DNA from: Thinopyrum elongatum
Taxonomy: Eukaryota; Streptophyta; Magnoliopsida; Poales; Poaceae
Assembly (NCBI GenBank): GCA_011799875.1
Contig: CM022301.1
Coordinates: 211,441,888-211,505,887 of the forward strand
Reading direction: 5' to 3'
DNA: 64,000 nucleotides
Positions within the stretch are counted from its first letter, which is position 1. Each line of letters starts with the position of its first letter. Under the pieces are notes generated by a model, which was not told the DNA's origin, searched no databases, and was given only the letters and a program-made list of their open reading frames with translations. This document shows positions 1-8,548 of the stretch, piece after piece. Both the position numbers and the translations under genes were made by a program.

Positions 1-467
1 AGAATATGCGATGAACATGTTAGGCAGCATTCCACATCAAAAAATTTGTTTTTATCATTTACCTACCGAGGACGAGCAGGAATTAAGCTTGGGGATGCTG
101 ATACGTCTCCAACGTATCTATAATTTTTGATTGTTCCATGCTGTTATATTATCATTCTTGGATGTTTTACAATCATTTTATAGCAACTTTATATCATTTT
201 TTGGGACTAACCTATTGACATAGTGCCCAGTGCCAGTTGCTGTTTTTTGCTTGTTTTTTACTTCGCAGGAAATCAATACCAAACGGAGTCCAAATGCAGT
301 GAAACTTTTTGGTGACTTTTTCTGGACCAGAAGACACAAGTTGGGCCAAGAAAGTACCTGAGGGGGGCTCCGAGGGGAGCACAACCCACCAGGGCGCGCC
401 TGAGGCCCCAGGCGCGCCCAGGTGGGTTGTGCCCACCTCGGCCACCTTTCGCACTGCCTCTTTACTC

Positions 468-475
468 TATAAATA
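468..475 (+). promoter_or_regulatory. LTR TATA box
   Basis: TATAAATA in the context CTCTATAAATACCCC lies about 370 bp into the LTR, the expected place for the U3/R core promoter of this plus-strand element. Confidence 0.7.
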
Positions 476-839
476 CCCCAATATTCCAGAAACCCTAGGG
501 GAGTCGACGAAAATCAATTCCAGCCGCCGCAAGTTCCAAAAACCACAGATCCAATCAAGACACCATCACGGAGGGGTTCATCATCCTCATTGGTGCCTCT
601 CCGATGATGCGTGAGTAGTTCATTGTAGACCTACGGGTCCGTAGGCAGTAGTTAGATGGCTTCCTCTCTCTCTTTTGATTTTCAATACAATGGTCTCTTG
701 GAGATCTATTTGATGTAACTCTTTTTTGCGGTGTGTTTGTTGGGATCCGATGAACTTCGAGTTTATGATCAGATCTATGTTTTTATCCATGAAAGTTATT
801 TGAGTTTTTTGATCTCTTATATGCATGATTGCTTATAGC

Positions 840-844
840 CTCAT
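840..844. repeat. Target-site duplication CTCAT (left copy)
   Basis: CTCAT immediately precedes the TG start of the nested solo LTR and is repeated at 2344-2348. Confidence 0.85.
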
Positions 845-2343
845 TGAAAGTGCGTTATATCGACTAGAGGGGGGTGAATAGGCGATTTTTACAAATTCGT
901 CACTGAGGAATTTCAAGGTGAGGAAATTCCTAAGCGACAAACTACTTAGCAGCGGAATAAGTACTCAGATGCAAACATAACAGAGCAGTAGCACTGTCAT
1001 CCTGATGAAATGAAAACAAGCACAGAGTAAAATAGCGTAAACACAGGATAAGCAGGCAGAAGACAAACTGACTGAAGAAATTGAACTGAGGAAATTGAGA
1101 AAGTCTTCAGTCAAAGTCTTCAAACAGTAATGATCAAATAGATAGCAAGTATGTGAGGAAATGAAAGGGTTGAGGAAATAGAACCAGTAGCTCGGTGAAG
1201 ACAATGATTTGGTAGACCAGTTCCAACTGCTGTGACAGTTGTACGTCTGGTTAGAGCGGCTAGGTATTTAAACCTGAGGACACACAGTCCCGGACACACA
1301 GTCCTCACAGTATTCTCCTTGAGCTAAGGTCACACAGACCTCGCCCAAACACTCGTGGTAAGTCTTCAGGTGACTTCCAAACCTTCACATACGCGGTCAC
1401 TCGGCAATCCACAATTTCCTCTTGGATGCTCTAGACCATGACGCCTAACCGTCTGGAGGATGCACAGTCCTCAAAGGTAACAAGCGTCGGTTCCACACAG
1501 GAACAATATCTTCAGTGATGCTCAATCACTTTGGGTTTGTAGGTGTTTGGGTTTTTGGGTTTTTCCTCACTTGATGATTTTCGCTCAAAGTCCTCGGAGG
1601 ATGGGATGCTCTAAATGACAAGTGTCAATCTATCTCTCGGAGCAGCCAACCAGCTAGTGGTTGTAGGGGGCGGCTATTTATAGCCTAGGGAGCAGCCCGA
1701 CATGATAAGACATAAATGCCCTTCAATGATATGACCGTTAGGTGGGTAGGATATTTGGACAGCTGGCGCATAGCACAGCAACGGTCGGAAATTTGATTAT
1801 CAAATTCCTCAGGGCTATCATGTTCCTCACTTGTAGGCAATTCGCACTGGCGAATTCCTAACTCCTCAGTCAGAACAAATTCCTCAGAGAACAGAAGAAC
1901 TTCATCTCTGTCACTGAAGAACTTGACTAAACTGTATGAGATTTTCAATGGCTTCACTCGAAAGGATTGGGTAGGTGTAGGATTTTGAGTTGAGCATCAC
2001 TTGGAAACTTTTCCTTAGTTTTACCTCGACCCCCTTTAATAGTACGGTGTTTCCTATGACTCAAGAAGAAGAAAATGAAACTACAAAAACAAAAGTCTTC
2101 ACGCTTCATAATCCTCGCATGAATATCAAGTCTTCAGGGTCACACCAATTTCTTCACTTTCAAAGTCTTCAAGAAAACCAAAGTCTTCAGTTGAAGACAT
2201 TCATTTTTAGGGGTCGACATTCATCGTAAATAACAAACTCCTCATAGACTTATAGACCTGTGTACACTCACAAACGCATTAGTCCCTTAACCTATAAGTC
2301 TTCAATACACCAAAATCACTAAGGGGCACTAGATGCACTTACA
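845..2343 (-). mobile_element. Nested solo LTR, Copia/Maximus-like, minus orientation
   Basis: A 1499-bp segment with inverted ends: TGAAAGTGC at 845 and GCACTTACA at 2343. Perfect 5-bp duplications CTCAT lie on both sides, and there is no internal coding domain, so it is a solo LTR left by LTR-LTR recombination. Read on the minus strand it starts TGTAAGTGCATCTAG and contains repeated GAAGACTT-type words; the other end carries the ATCGACTAGAGGGGGGTGAA block that I associate with Maximus/Sirevirus-type Copia LTRs of cereals. A TATA box on the minus strand lies at 1675-1682. Confidence 0.85.
1675..1682 (-). promoter_or_regulatory. TATA box of the nested solo LTR
   Basis: TATAAATA on the minus strand, inside the short palindrome GGCTATTTATAGCC, about 660 bp from the LTR start at 2343. 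Confidence 0.55.
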
Positions 2344-2348
2344 CTCAT
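2344..2348. repeat. Target-site duplication CTCAT (right copy)
   Basis: Repeats the CTCAT at 840-844 and joins directly to the interrupted host LTR (ATTTCTTCTTCGAG). Confidence 0.85.
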
Positions 2349-3218
2349 ATTTCTTCTTCGAGTATTTGGTTTAGTTAGGCCAACTAGATCAATTTTTCTT
2401 GCCATGGGAAGAGGTGCTTTGTGATGGGTTCGATCTTACGGTGCTTGATCCCAGTGACAGAAGGGGAACCGACACGTATGTATCGTTGCTATTAAGGATA
2501 ACAAGATGGGGTCTATTTCTTCATAAATAGATCTTGTCTACATCATGTCATCATTCTTATTGCATTACTCCGTTTCTCCATGAACTTAATACACTAGATG
2601 CATGCTGGATATCGGTCGATGTGTGGAGTAATAGTAGTAGATGCAGGCAGGAGTCGGTCTACTAATTTAGGACGTGATGCCTATATAATGATCATTGCCT
2701 GGATATCGTCATAATTATTTGAAGTTCTATCAATTGCCCAACAGTAATTTGTTTACCCACCGTATGCTATTTTTCTCGAGAGAAGCCACTAGTGAAATCT
2801 ATGGCCCCCGGGTCTATTTTATCATCATATATTTTCATATCTATTTTGCTATTTGCCATTTTATTTATTTGCCACTTTTATTTTCAGATCTATATTATCA
2901 AAAACCCAAAAATACCTCGCTGAACTTTATTTGCTTTTATTTGCATCTATCAATCTATTACAACTTTCTCACGTCTGTTTGCCAATTTCTGGCGCCGTTA
3001 CCCGAAAGGGATTGACAACCCCTTTAACACGTCGGGTTGCAAGTATTTGTTCTTTGTGTGCAGGTGCTGTTTACGTAGTGTTGCTTGGTTCTCCTACTGG
3101 TTCGATAACCTTGGTCTCATCACTCAGGGAAATACCTACCGTTGTTGTGCTGCATCATCCCTTCCTCTTTGGGGAAAAACCGACGTAGTTCAAGCTAACA
3201 TCAGCACGGTACAAGGCC

Positions 3219-3312
3219 GTGGACACGGGGTCTCCAGCGACGTTTCGGGGGCCCGTGCGCACGGGGTCTGGGGCCCGTGCGCACAGGGTCTGGGGCCCGT
3301 GGGCACGGGGTA
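3219..3312. repeat. Palindrome cluster in the retroelement leader
   Basis: Four spaced copies or near copies of CCCGTGCGCACGGG, each followed by GTCT or similar, lie in the transcribed leader just downstream of the PBS (minus strand). The exact copy is a perfect 14-bp palindrome; the others differ by one to three bases. Confidence 0.8.
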
Positions 3313-3565
3313 GGCGGAAATGTCGTGATTTCTAGGTCAAAATTGAAGGGGGAAATGAAAAATTAGGCTATGGGGACGCAATTGGAGGTAGATCTACTTG
3401 ATAGACACCAGATCCATGGATTGAAACCAACAAAAACTCACAAGAAACATCAAATCACAAAAATTTTGGTATGGCTCTTTTTGTGGGGATTTTTGAAATT
3501 GGGCAAGAACAAGCAAAATTAAGCTAGAAAACAAGGAGGGGGGCTCTAATTTCGTGAGAAACCTG

Positions 3566-3579
3566 GGCTCATGATACCA
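3566..3579 (-). other. Primer-binding site (initiator Met tRNA type)
   Basis: Minus-strand TGGTATCATGAGCC follows the LTR end with a short spacer. It matches the usual plant iMet PBS (TGGTATCAGAGC) except for an inserted T, and it fixes the element orientation. Confidence 0.75.
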
Positions 3580-3964
3580 AGATGTTGTAGGGTGGAACCC
3601 TAGATGGAGATCTTTCACGAATTGGAGGGGAAATCCCCAAGAACAAGAGGAACACAAAGGGGAAAACACAAGAGAACACTCAAGAACAAGTCCAATCACA
3701 CATCCACTAGACACACATCCACACAAGATCCACAAAGGTACAAGAACAACAAAAGGAAAGATACAAGGTAGAATTCATCTCAAATCCAAAGGTAGATGAG
3801 GTCTTGAGATCTAAAGAGATCCTTCCCTAGATGGTGTCTTGAATCCACTAGGGATCTTCTCCGAAGGAGGCCTTGAACTCCAATGGAGTGTCTCTCTCTC
3901 TCTCAAGAGGAGGAATCCCACAAGGGGAGGTACATGAGCTAAGCTCTAATGTCTAGATCTATTC

Positions 3965-4480
3965 TTAGCTAAGTCTAAATGGAGGATGAGGTGGAGTATA
4001 TATAGTCCTAGGGGATGAAGGGGTAAGCAGGGGCGAAATAGACATTACATGGGCAAAGCCCGCTACAACACACAGGGGGCCCCGTGCGCATGGGGTAAGT
4101 GGAGCCCGTGCGCACGGGGTCTCCAGAGACCTGATGCATGAGCCCGTGCGCACGGGGTCCGTGAGGCCCGTGGACACGGGGGTCCCATGGGCACGGTACA
4201 TGCCCGTGCGCACGGGGTCTTCAGGACCACCAGGCTTCCTTCTCCGCTTCCAGGCTTCCCTATTGGATGGTGTAGATGTTCTTTTCTTCTTGGACTCCTC
4301 CTCGATGAATGTGTAGCTCCGCTCACACCTATGTATGCACACGAGAGAGGGGTCAAGTAGTATACCATCCTCGAAGGGTACAAGTGGACACGTGTAAAGG
4401 AGATGATTCACCTTTGTATGCATGAAGTAGATGTCGCACGGGTCACTTGCCAAACGGACTCTTGACATGGTGATGTCCAT
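3965..4480 (-). CDS. Open reading frame inside the LTR U3 (171 codons)
   Basis: The frame is open from the first base of the LTR (TGT TTT GAT GCG) and has an internal ATG at 4480. The first 90 residues look like real protein, with a DPCDIYFMHT segment, several Cys residues and a basic tail (EEESKKKR, KRRRK). After that the reading runs through the palindrome cluster and becomes a low-complexity DPVRTG/PCARAP repeat. The most economical reading is that the last ORF of the element continues from the internal region into the 3' LTR, so the 5' LTR carries the same coding tail. I do not recognise the protein, and the 3' half is probably not functional protein. Expression from a 5' LTR U3 is not expected. 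Confidence 0.4.
   Translation of the reverse strand: MDITMSRVRLASDPCDIYFMHTKVNHLLYTCPLVPFEDGILLDPSLVCIHRCERSYTFIEEESKKKRTSTPSNREAWKRRRKPGGPEDPVRTGMYRAHGTPVSTGLTDPVRTGSCIRSLETPCARAPLTPCARGPLCVVAGFAHVMSISPLLTPSSPRTIYTPPHPPFRLS
3997..4004 (-). promoter_or_regulatory. LTR TATA box
   Basis: Minus-strand ACTATATATACTCC, about 500 bp into the 919-bp LTR and upstream of the CT-rich R/U5-like part. Confidence 0.7.
4080..4220. repeat. Palindrome cluster in the LTR U3
   Basis: Six copies or near copies of CCCGTGCGCACGGG within 140 bp, most followed by GTC. This is the same motif as in the leader at 3219-3312. Confidence 0.8.
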
Positions 4481-4657
4481 AGGATGCTCCGCATCAAAAC
4501 ACCCCTCGTATTATTCACTTGGGGGTTGAAGCCGATGATTGGTCACTTTCAGAATAAACAAACGGCCGCACAGGAGTCAAAATAAAATCATCGCAGTTTA
4601 AAACATGCAAACGGGACGCATTATAAAGCACAAGGTCCAATTGACAACTTAATACAA

Positions 4658-7600
4658 TCAATCATTGACTACATCTTTTGAGCACTGGCTTTCTACCACC
4701 CGAGCACCATCCATAACTTGGGCGAAATAAAGTTTGGGGCGGCGATGCTCCTTCCCAACTGGCGGGGGACCAGTGGCCCTGTCCATTGGCTTGATCTTAG
4801 GCGAATGAACCATGGTCTTTGCAAAGGCCAGCCTAGCTCCTTCAAGGCACGCAGAACGCTTCAAGGTATCAATCCGGGGCGACGCATCACGCAGCTTCTG
4901 CACCAGGCCGAAGTAGCTGTCCAGAATAGGCTCTGTGGGCCACAGCCGGATGCAAAGATCCTTTAGGGCCGGCTCGGCCATCCGATGCAACTCCATCAGC
5001 TACTTCATTTGGTTGTTGAGGAGAGGAGGGTGCTCGGGCGCCTAGAACTGCGACCAGAAAAGCCGCTGTTGGGAGTCCTCCTCCCACATGGCGTAGTGCT
5101 CCACCGCAGCCGCCGCACTCTTCAGAAGCTCAGCAAAAATGCCTGCGGAGTGCCATACCCACATCAGCAAGGCAAACCTGTTGCCGCCAAAAACACTCTG
5201 CAGTAAGTATTTCTTACCATCAACGATTTGCTTCACTTGGCGGAGCTCCTGCCGTTCTCCACGCACTTCCGCTCTGGCCTCCCGGAGCTCTTTTTCCACC
5301 TTGGATAGCTCGAAGGACTGCTCTTTCTGCTTCTGCTCAAGGGTCTCACATTTCATGACGGCATCCTTGAGCTCCACCTGCACTTCGGCCACTCGAGCCT
5401 CGTGCTTCTCACTGGCGGTCTTCACCGTCTCAAGTTCGGTCACCGCCTTTTCGGCAGCCGCTTTCTTCTGAGCCGCCTCGACCTCGGTCTTCTTCAGCGC
5501 AGCCTTGAGGCCCTCAACCTCCGCGGCAGCAGCTGCAGTCACCAAACACCATGTGCTCAGCATACAATCCGGAACGTAGGTGTCTGACGGTGTTCACTAT
5601 GCATTTTGATAGGGGCTTACCTTGCGCCTTATCATGCCGTTTGTTGATGAGGTCAAGCTCTTCATCGGAGCGTTTAAGCTTCCTATCCATCTCCTCCAGG
5701 GCAGCGGCATTAGTAGCCGCAGCCAAGGACGATGCCTATGATATCAAATCAATCATGACAATTTTAATACTAGCCTACGGATATTCGACCCCATGTAAGG
5801 CTTTTGCAAATCCTCACAGAGTCTCGGGGGTTGTTATGCACAAGGCCTACTCAGACTCTAGCCAAAGGATAAACCTGTTTTGCGGAGAAGGAGCACTACT
5901 TGACTCACCTCGAAGCCTGTTAACAGGCCTTGGACAGTGTGGTTCAGTCCGGTGTGGACGGACCGAACACCCTGTAGAACCGCACCCATAAGGGTGCGTT
6001 GCTCGTCGATGAGATGATAACAGAGTTGTTCACCAACTCCTCCATCGCGTCCGGCCAGCCCGCCGCCACGTGGTTGTTAGTGTTCGGCGCAGACGGCGGG
6101 ACCGCAGCCCCCCTTTGTCGAAAGGTGGGACCGGCACCTGTGAGGGCCTTGGGGGCTCAGGTGCGCTGGCGGGGGGGGGGGGGGGGATGGTCCAGACTCT
6201 CCTCCCGTATTCGCCAGGAGGGACACACCCTCCTGGTCTTTGGTGGCCGAGGCATCAACCTCAGCCATGGTTGTGTCGCCCCCTCCCATGTGTTCGGATG
6301 GGGAGGGGTCCTTCGGGAAAGCACCTCCCCAGCCTCTTCGGGGACCAGGGGAGGTGCAGAGCACGATGCCGATCTGCTATCCGCCAAGTCGGTGGGCGCA
6401 GAGGTCCCCTCCGAGGTTGGCTTGGTAGGGAGGCCGCGCGATGGGCTGTGATATCACACAATCAGTTTTCGTTAGTAAGGGACTAGTAAAAATGAAACAA
6501 GAAATGTTGAAGTTCATACCTTGTGGCAGGGGGCTTGACCCTGCGGTCCTTCTCCGGGACCTCTTAAGATGCCACAGACTCCTCATCGGAGTTCGAGCTG
6601 TCGGGCAGGACCACCTTGGGCCTGCACTACCTCTTCGAGGCCCGAGGAGGTTGTTCCTCCTCGACGTCTTTGGCCGCCGCCCTCTTCTTGGAGTGGGAGG
6701 AGGCACTTTCCTCCTCATCTTCGTCCTCCTCCCCGTCTTGGGCAGACGGGGCCACCGCGTCTCCAGCCTTGGTGTCCGGGTGGTCTCTCAAGCAGAGGCC
6801 TCCCCCGGCCTCCGGCAGATCCTTCTTCTTCTTCCTCTTCTTCTCTGGTGCCTTGTAAGGCGCCAAGACCAGCAGCTCCCCCAGTTGAGCTGACTGAGGC
6901 TCTTCGGGCAGTGAGGCTGGACTACTGATCTTTTCGGCCTTCTCGAGCCAGCCCTGTTAAGGCAACAAAAAGGGACTTAGACCAAACTCTGGACACTATG
7001 AGCGCCCGAATACACGTCGGGCAAAGGATTAATTACCTTCCTCTGAGGATTTGCGGCGTCGAGACCGATGTCTTCTTTCTCGGTCGGCCACTCCTTCTGG
7101 GGCTTGAATAGCAGACTCCACACCTTGTCGTAAGTGGTGCCAAAGAGGTGCTGCACCGTGGCCGGGTCTTCTGGCTTGTGAGTCCATGTCAGACTCGCCC
7201 TCTGCTGGCAAGGAAGGAGGCGGTGATGGAGCATTATGTGAACTATGTTGGTCAGTTTGGCACCGGTCTCCTTCACATTTGGAACACGTTTCTGAAGTTT
7301 CTTCACCTCGTCGGCGGATCCCCAATTAAGACCTTTCTTGGTCCACGAGGTCAATCTCGTTGGGGGTCCGGATCTAAACTCGGGGGCTGCCATCTAGGCC
7401 GCATCCCGTGGCTCTGTTATATAGAACAATTCCTTTTGCCTTACTTTGATGGTGTCGATGAACGTGCCCTCCGGCCATTGGACTCGGGTGAGCTTGCTGA
7501 TCATCGCTCTGTCGCAGTCCACCTAGGCACCGCCGACCACCTTCGGCTTGACATTAAACACCTTCAGCCACAGGCCGAAGTGCGGCTGGACCCGCAGAAG

Positions 7601-7950
7601 GGCCTCACAAATGATGATGAAGGTAGAGATGTGGAAGAGGAAATTGGGGGCTAGATCATGAAAATCTAGCCCGTAAAAGAACATCAATCCCCGCACGAAT
7701 GGGTGCAATGGGAATCCCAACCCCTGGATGAAATGGGGGAGGAAAACCACCCTCTCGCCTGGCTTGGGTGTGGGAACCACCTGGCCCTTCTCGGGGGCCC
7801 GGTGAGCGACGTCGGCCGACAGGTAGCCGGCTCGCTTTAGCTCCTCGATGTCATTGTTGGTGACGATGGAGGCCTCCCACTTGCCATTAGCTTCGGATCC
7901 GGCCAGGGCCGTAGCTAGGAGGAGGCGGGGAAGGGAGTCACTTCAAAAGA
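4658..7950 (-). pseudogene. Antisense extra gene of the Tat-type element: 'putative gypsy type transposon' N-domain plus coiled coil
   Basis: Read from about 7950 downward. An N-terminal exon (about 7870-7036) carries the domain annotated in databases as 'putative gypsy type transposon' (Transposase_28), recognisable by HPFVRGLMFFYGLDFHDL and RVQPHFGLWLKVF; it ends at a GT splice donor after the NPQRK codons. In-frame TAG stops at 7523-7525 and 7394-7396 disrupt it. A middle acidic/basic low-complexity part follows (6950-6500). The C-terminal part (5720-4658) is a long Ala/Glu/Lys coiled coil followed by a conserved tail with IRLWPTEPI and YFGLVQKL, ending in a stop at 4658; it also has internal stops. 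Function in these elements is unknown. The gene has its own TATA box at 8039-8046, antisense to the LTR promoter. Copy is decayed. Confidence 0.75.
6171..6186 (+). repeat. Poly-G tract (16 G)
   Basis: An uninterrupted run of 16 G in the middle of the antisense extra gene. It is a slippage-prone site, and its length may be unreliable in the assembly. Confidence 0.8.
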
Positions 7951-8038
7951 GTAAGGCAGGGCACTGGAGCTCTATAGATTGGAAAGGCAACAACGGGAGG
8001 TGTAAGAAGGCGAAAGATGATAACTGTAGCTGTTCCCC

Positions 8039-8046
8039 TTTTTATA
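8039..8046 (-). promoter_or_regulatory. TATA box of the antisense extra gene
   Basis: Minus-strand GGCCTATAAAAAGGGG lies about 90 bp upstream of the first in-frame codons near 7950, which is well placed for a dedicated promoter of the antisense gene. Confidence 0.55.
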
Positions 8047-8465
8047 GGCCGCGAAGGAGCCAAGGGTTCCCCTTTTCACGCCACGGGCCTCTCCACTTCC
8101 CGATACGCCCGCGACATTATGCGCGGGTGGGGGAATCAAAATCATTGATCATATCCCCTAAAAAACAGGGCACGATCTCTGCCTTGATGAGACGTGCCAA
8201 TGGAGGGGCGGCCTCGAGCTGCGCATCGAGAACTTCCAGCTGTTCGGTGTTATGACCGGACGCGACCCTTCGCTAAAAGTTCTCAGATGTGGGCACTATT
8301 CGCACTTGAGCACTACGGCCTTCGAGGCTAAGTAAAACAAATGCTTCGGATCCCGGACACCACTCAAACTACGAGCATAGACAGGACAGGATAGAGAACT
8401 CACCTCGCAAGCCGAAGACCGTTGGATATGCGGATGCCGGACACAAGCCTAGGCGTTGGAGCCTA

Positions 8466-8478
8466 GTTCGGGGGCTAC
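8466..8478 (+). other. Polypurine tract of the Tat-lineage Gypsy
   Basis: GTTCGGGGGCTAC directly before the TGAGGGAG LTR start; sets the element orientation as plus. Confidence 0.6.
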
Positions 8479-8543
8479 TGAGGGAGTCCTGGATTAAGGG
8501 GTCCCCGGGCCACTGGCCCATTACTTACGGGCCGGACTGGTGG

Positions 8544-8548
8544 GTTAC
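8544..8548. repeat. Target-site duplication GTTAC (left copy)
   Basis: Repeated at 20683-20687 immediately after the LARD. Confidence 0.9.

Larger units (their letters stand above)
1..3203 (+). mobile_element. 3' end of a Gypsy-type LTR retrotransposon (internal end plus 3' LTR)
   Basis: Positions 1-98 are the last bases of the internal region and end in a purine-rich tract (AAGCTTGGGGATGC) directly before the LTR. The LTR starts TGATACGTCTCC at 99 and ends ACATCA at 3203, giving 4-bp inverted termini TGAT/ATCA. The opening matches a very abundant Triticeae Gypsy LTR type as I remember it; I do not commit to a family name. The 5' LTR and coding region are left of the window. The LTR is interrupted by a foreign solo LTR (845-2343); without it the LTR is about 1.6 kb. 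The element sits inside the leader of the minus-strand LTR element that follows. Confidence 0.85.
99..3203 (+). repeat. 3' LTR, split by a nested solo LTR
   Basis: Long terminal repeat of the element above. Sequence left of 844 and right of 2349 forms one continuous LTR once the insert and one copy of its CTCAT duplication are removed. The second half has the usual late-LTR features of this type, including a stretch describing LTR U5 near 2640-3190. No protein is encoded; small ORFs here are chance. Confidence 0.85.
3204..4501 (-). mobile_element. 5' end of a minus-strand LTR retrotransposon (LTR, PBS, leader)
   Basis: Read on the minus strand, an LTR runs 4501 to 3583 with TGTT/AACA termini. 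A primer-binding site for initiator Met tRNA follows (3566-3579), then a leader that is cut off at 3204 by the element to the left. The LTR holds a TATA box (3997-4004). Both the LTR and the leader carry clusters of the palindrome CCCGTGCGCACGGG. It is inserted in the internal region of the Tat-lineage Gypsy; bases 4502-4506 (CCCCT) are the candidate right copy of its target duplication, while the left copy is outside the window. Family not recognised. Confidence 0.75.
3583..4501 (-). repeat. 5' LTR with protein-coding-like U3
   Basis: A 919-bp LTR with ends TGTTTTGATG and CTACAACA on the minus strand. The first third is open reading frame (see the ORF at 3965-4480), then comes a cluster of CCCGTGCGCACGGG palindromes, then a TATA box and a CT-rich transcribed part. 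Confidence 0.7.
4502..8478 (+). mobile_element. 3' internal part of a Tat-lineage Gypsy retrotransposon with antisense extra gene
   Basis: The region between the interruption at 4501 and the polypurine tract GTTCGGGGGCTAC, which directly precedes the LTR start TGAGGGAGTCCTGG at 8479. Sense-strand gag-pol is not present (it lies left of the window). The region carries a minus-strand gene, as in Tat-lineage elements such as RIRE2 and Grande, which have an antisense extra ORF between pol and the 3' LTR. Positions 8047-8465 have no coding signal beyond the antisense promoter. Confidence 0.75.

Noticed and set aside
3394..3735. 113-codon minus-strand ORF
   Set aside because: Spans R/U5, the PBS and leader of a retroelement; not a plausible protein.
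3219..4220. Palindrome clusters as a CRISPR array
   Set aside because: Plant nuclear context, irregular spacing, no unique spacers of constant length, no cas genes.
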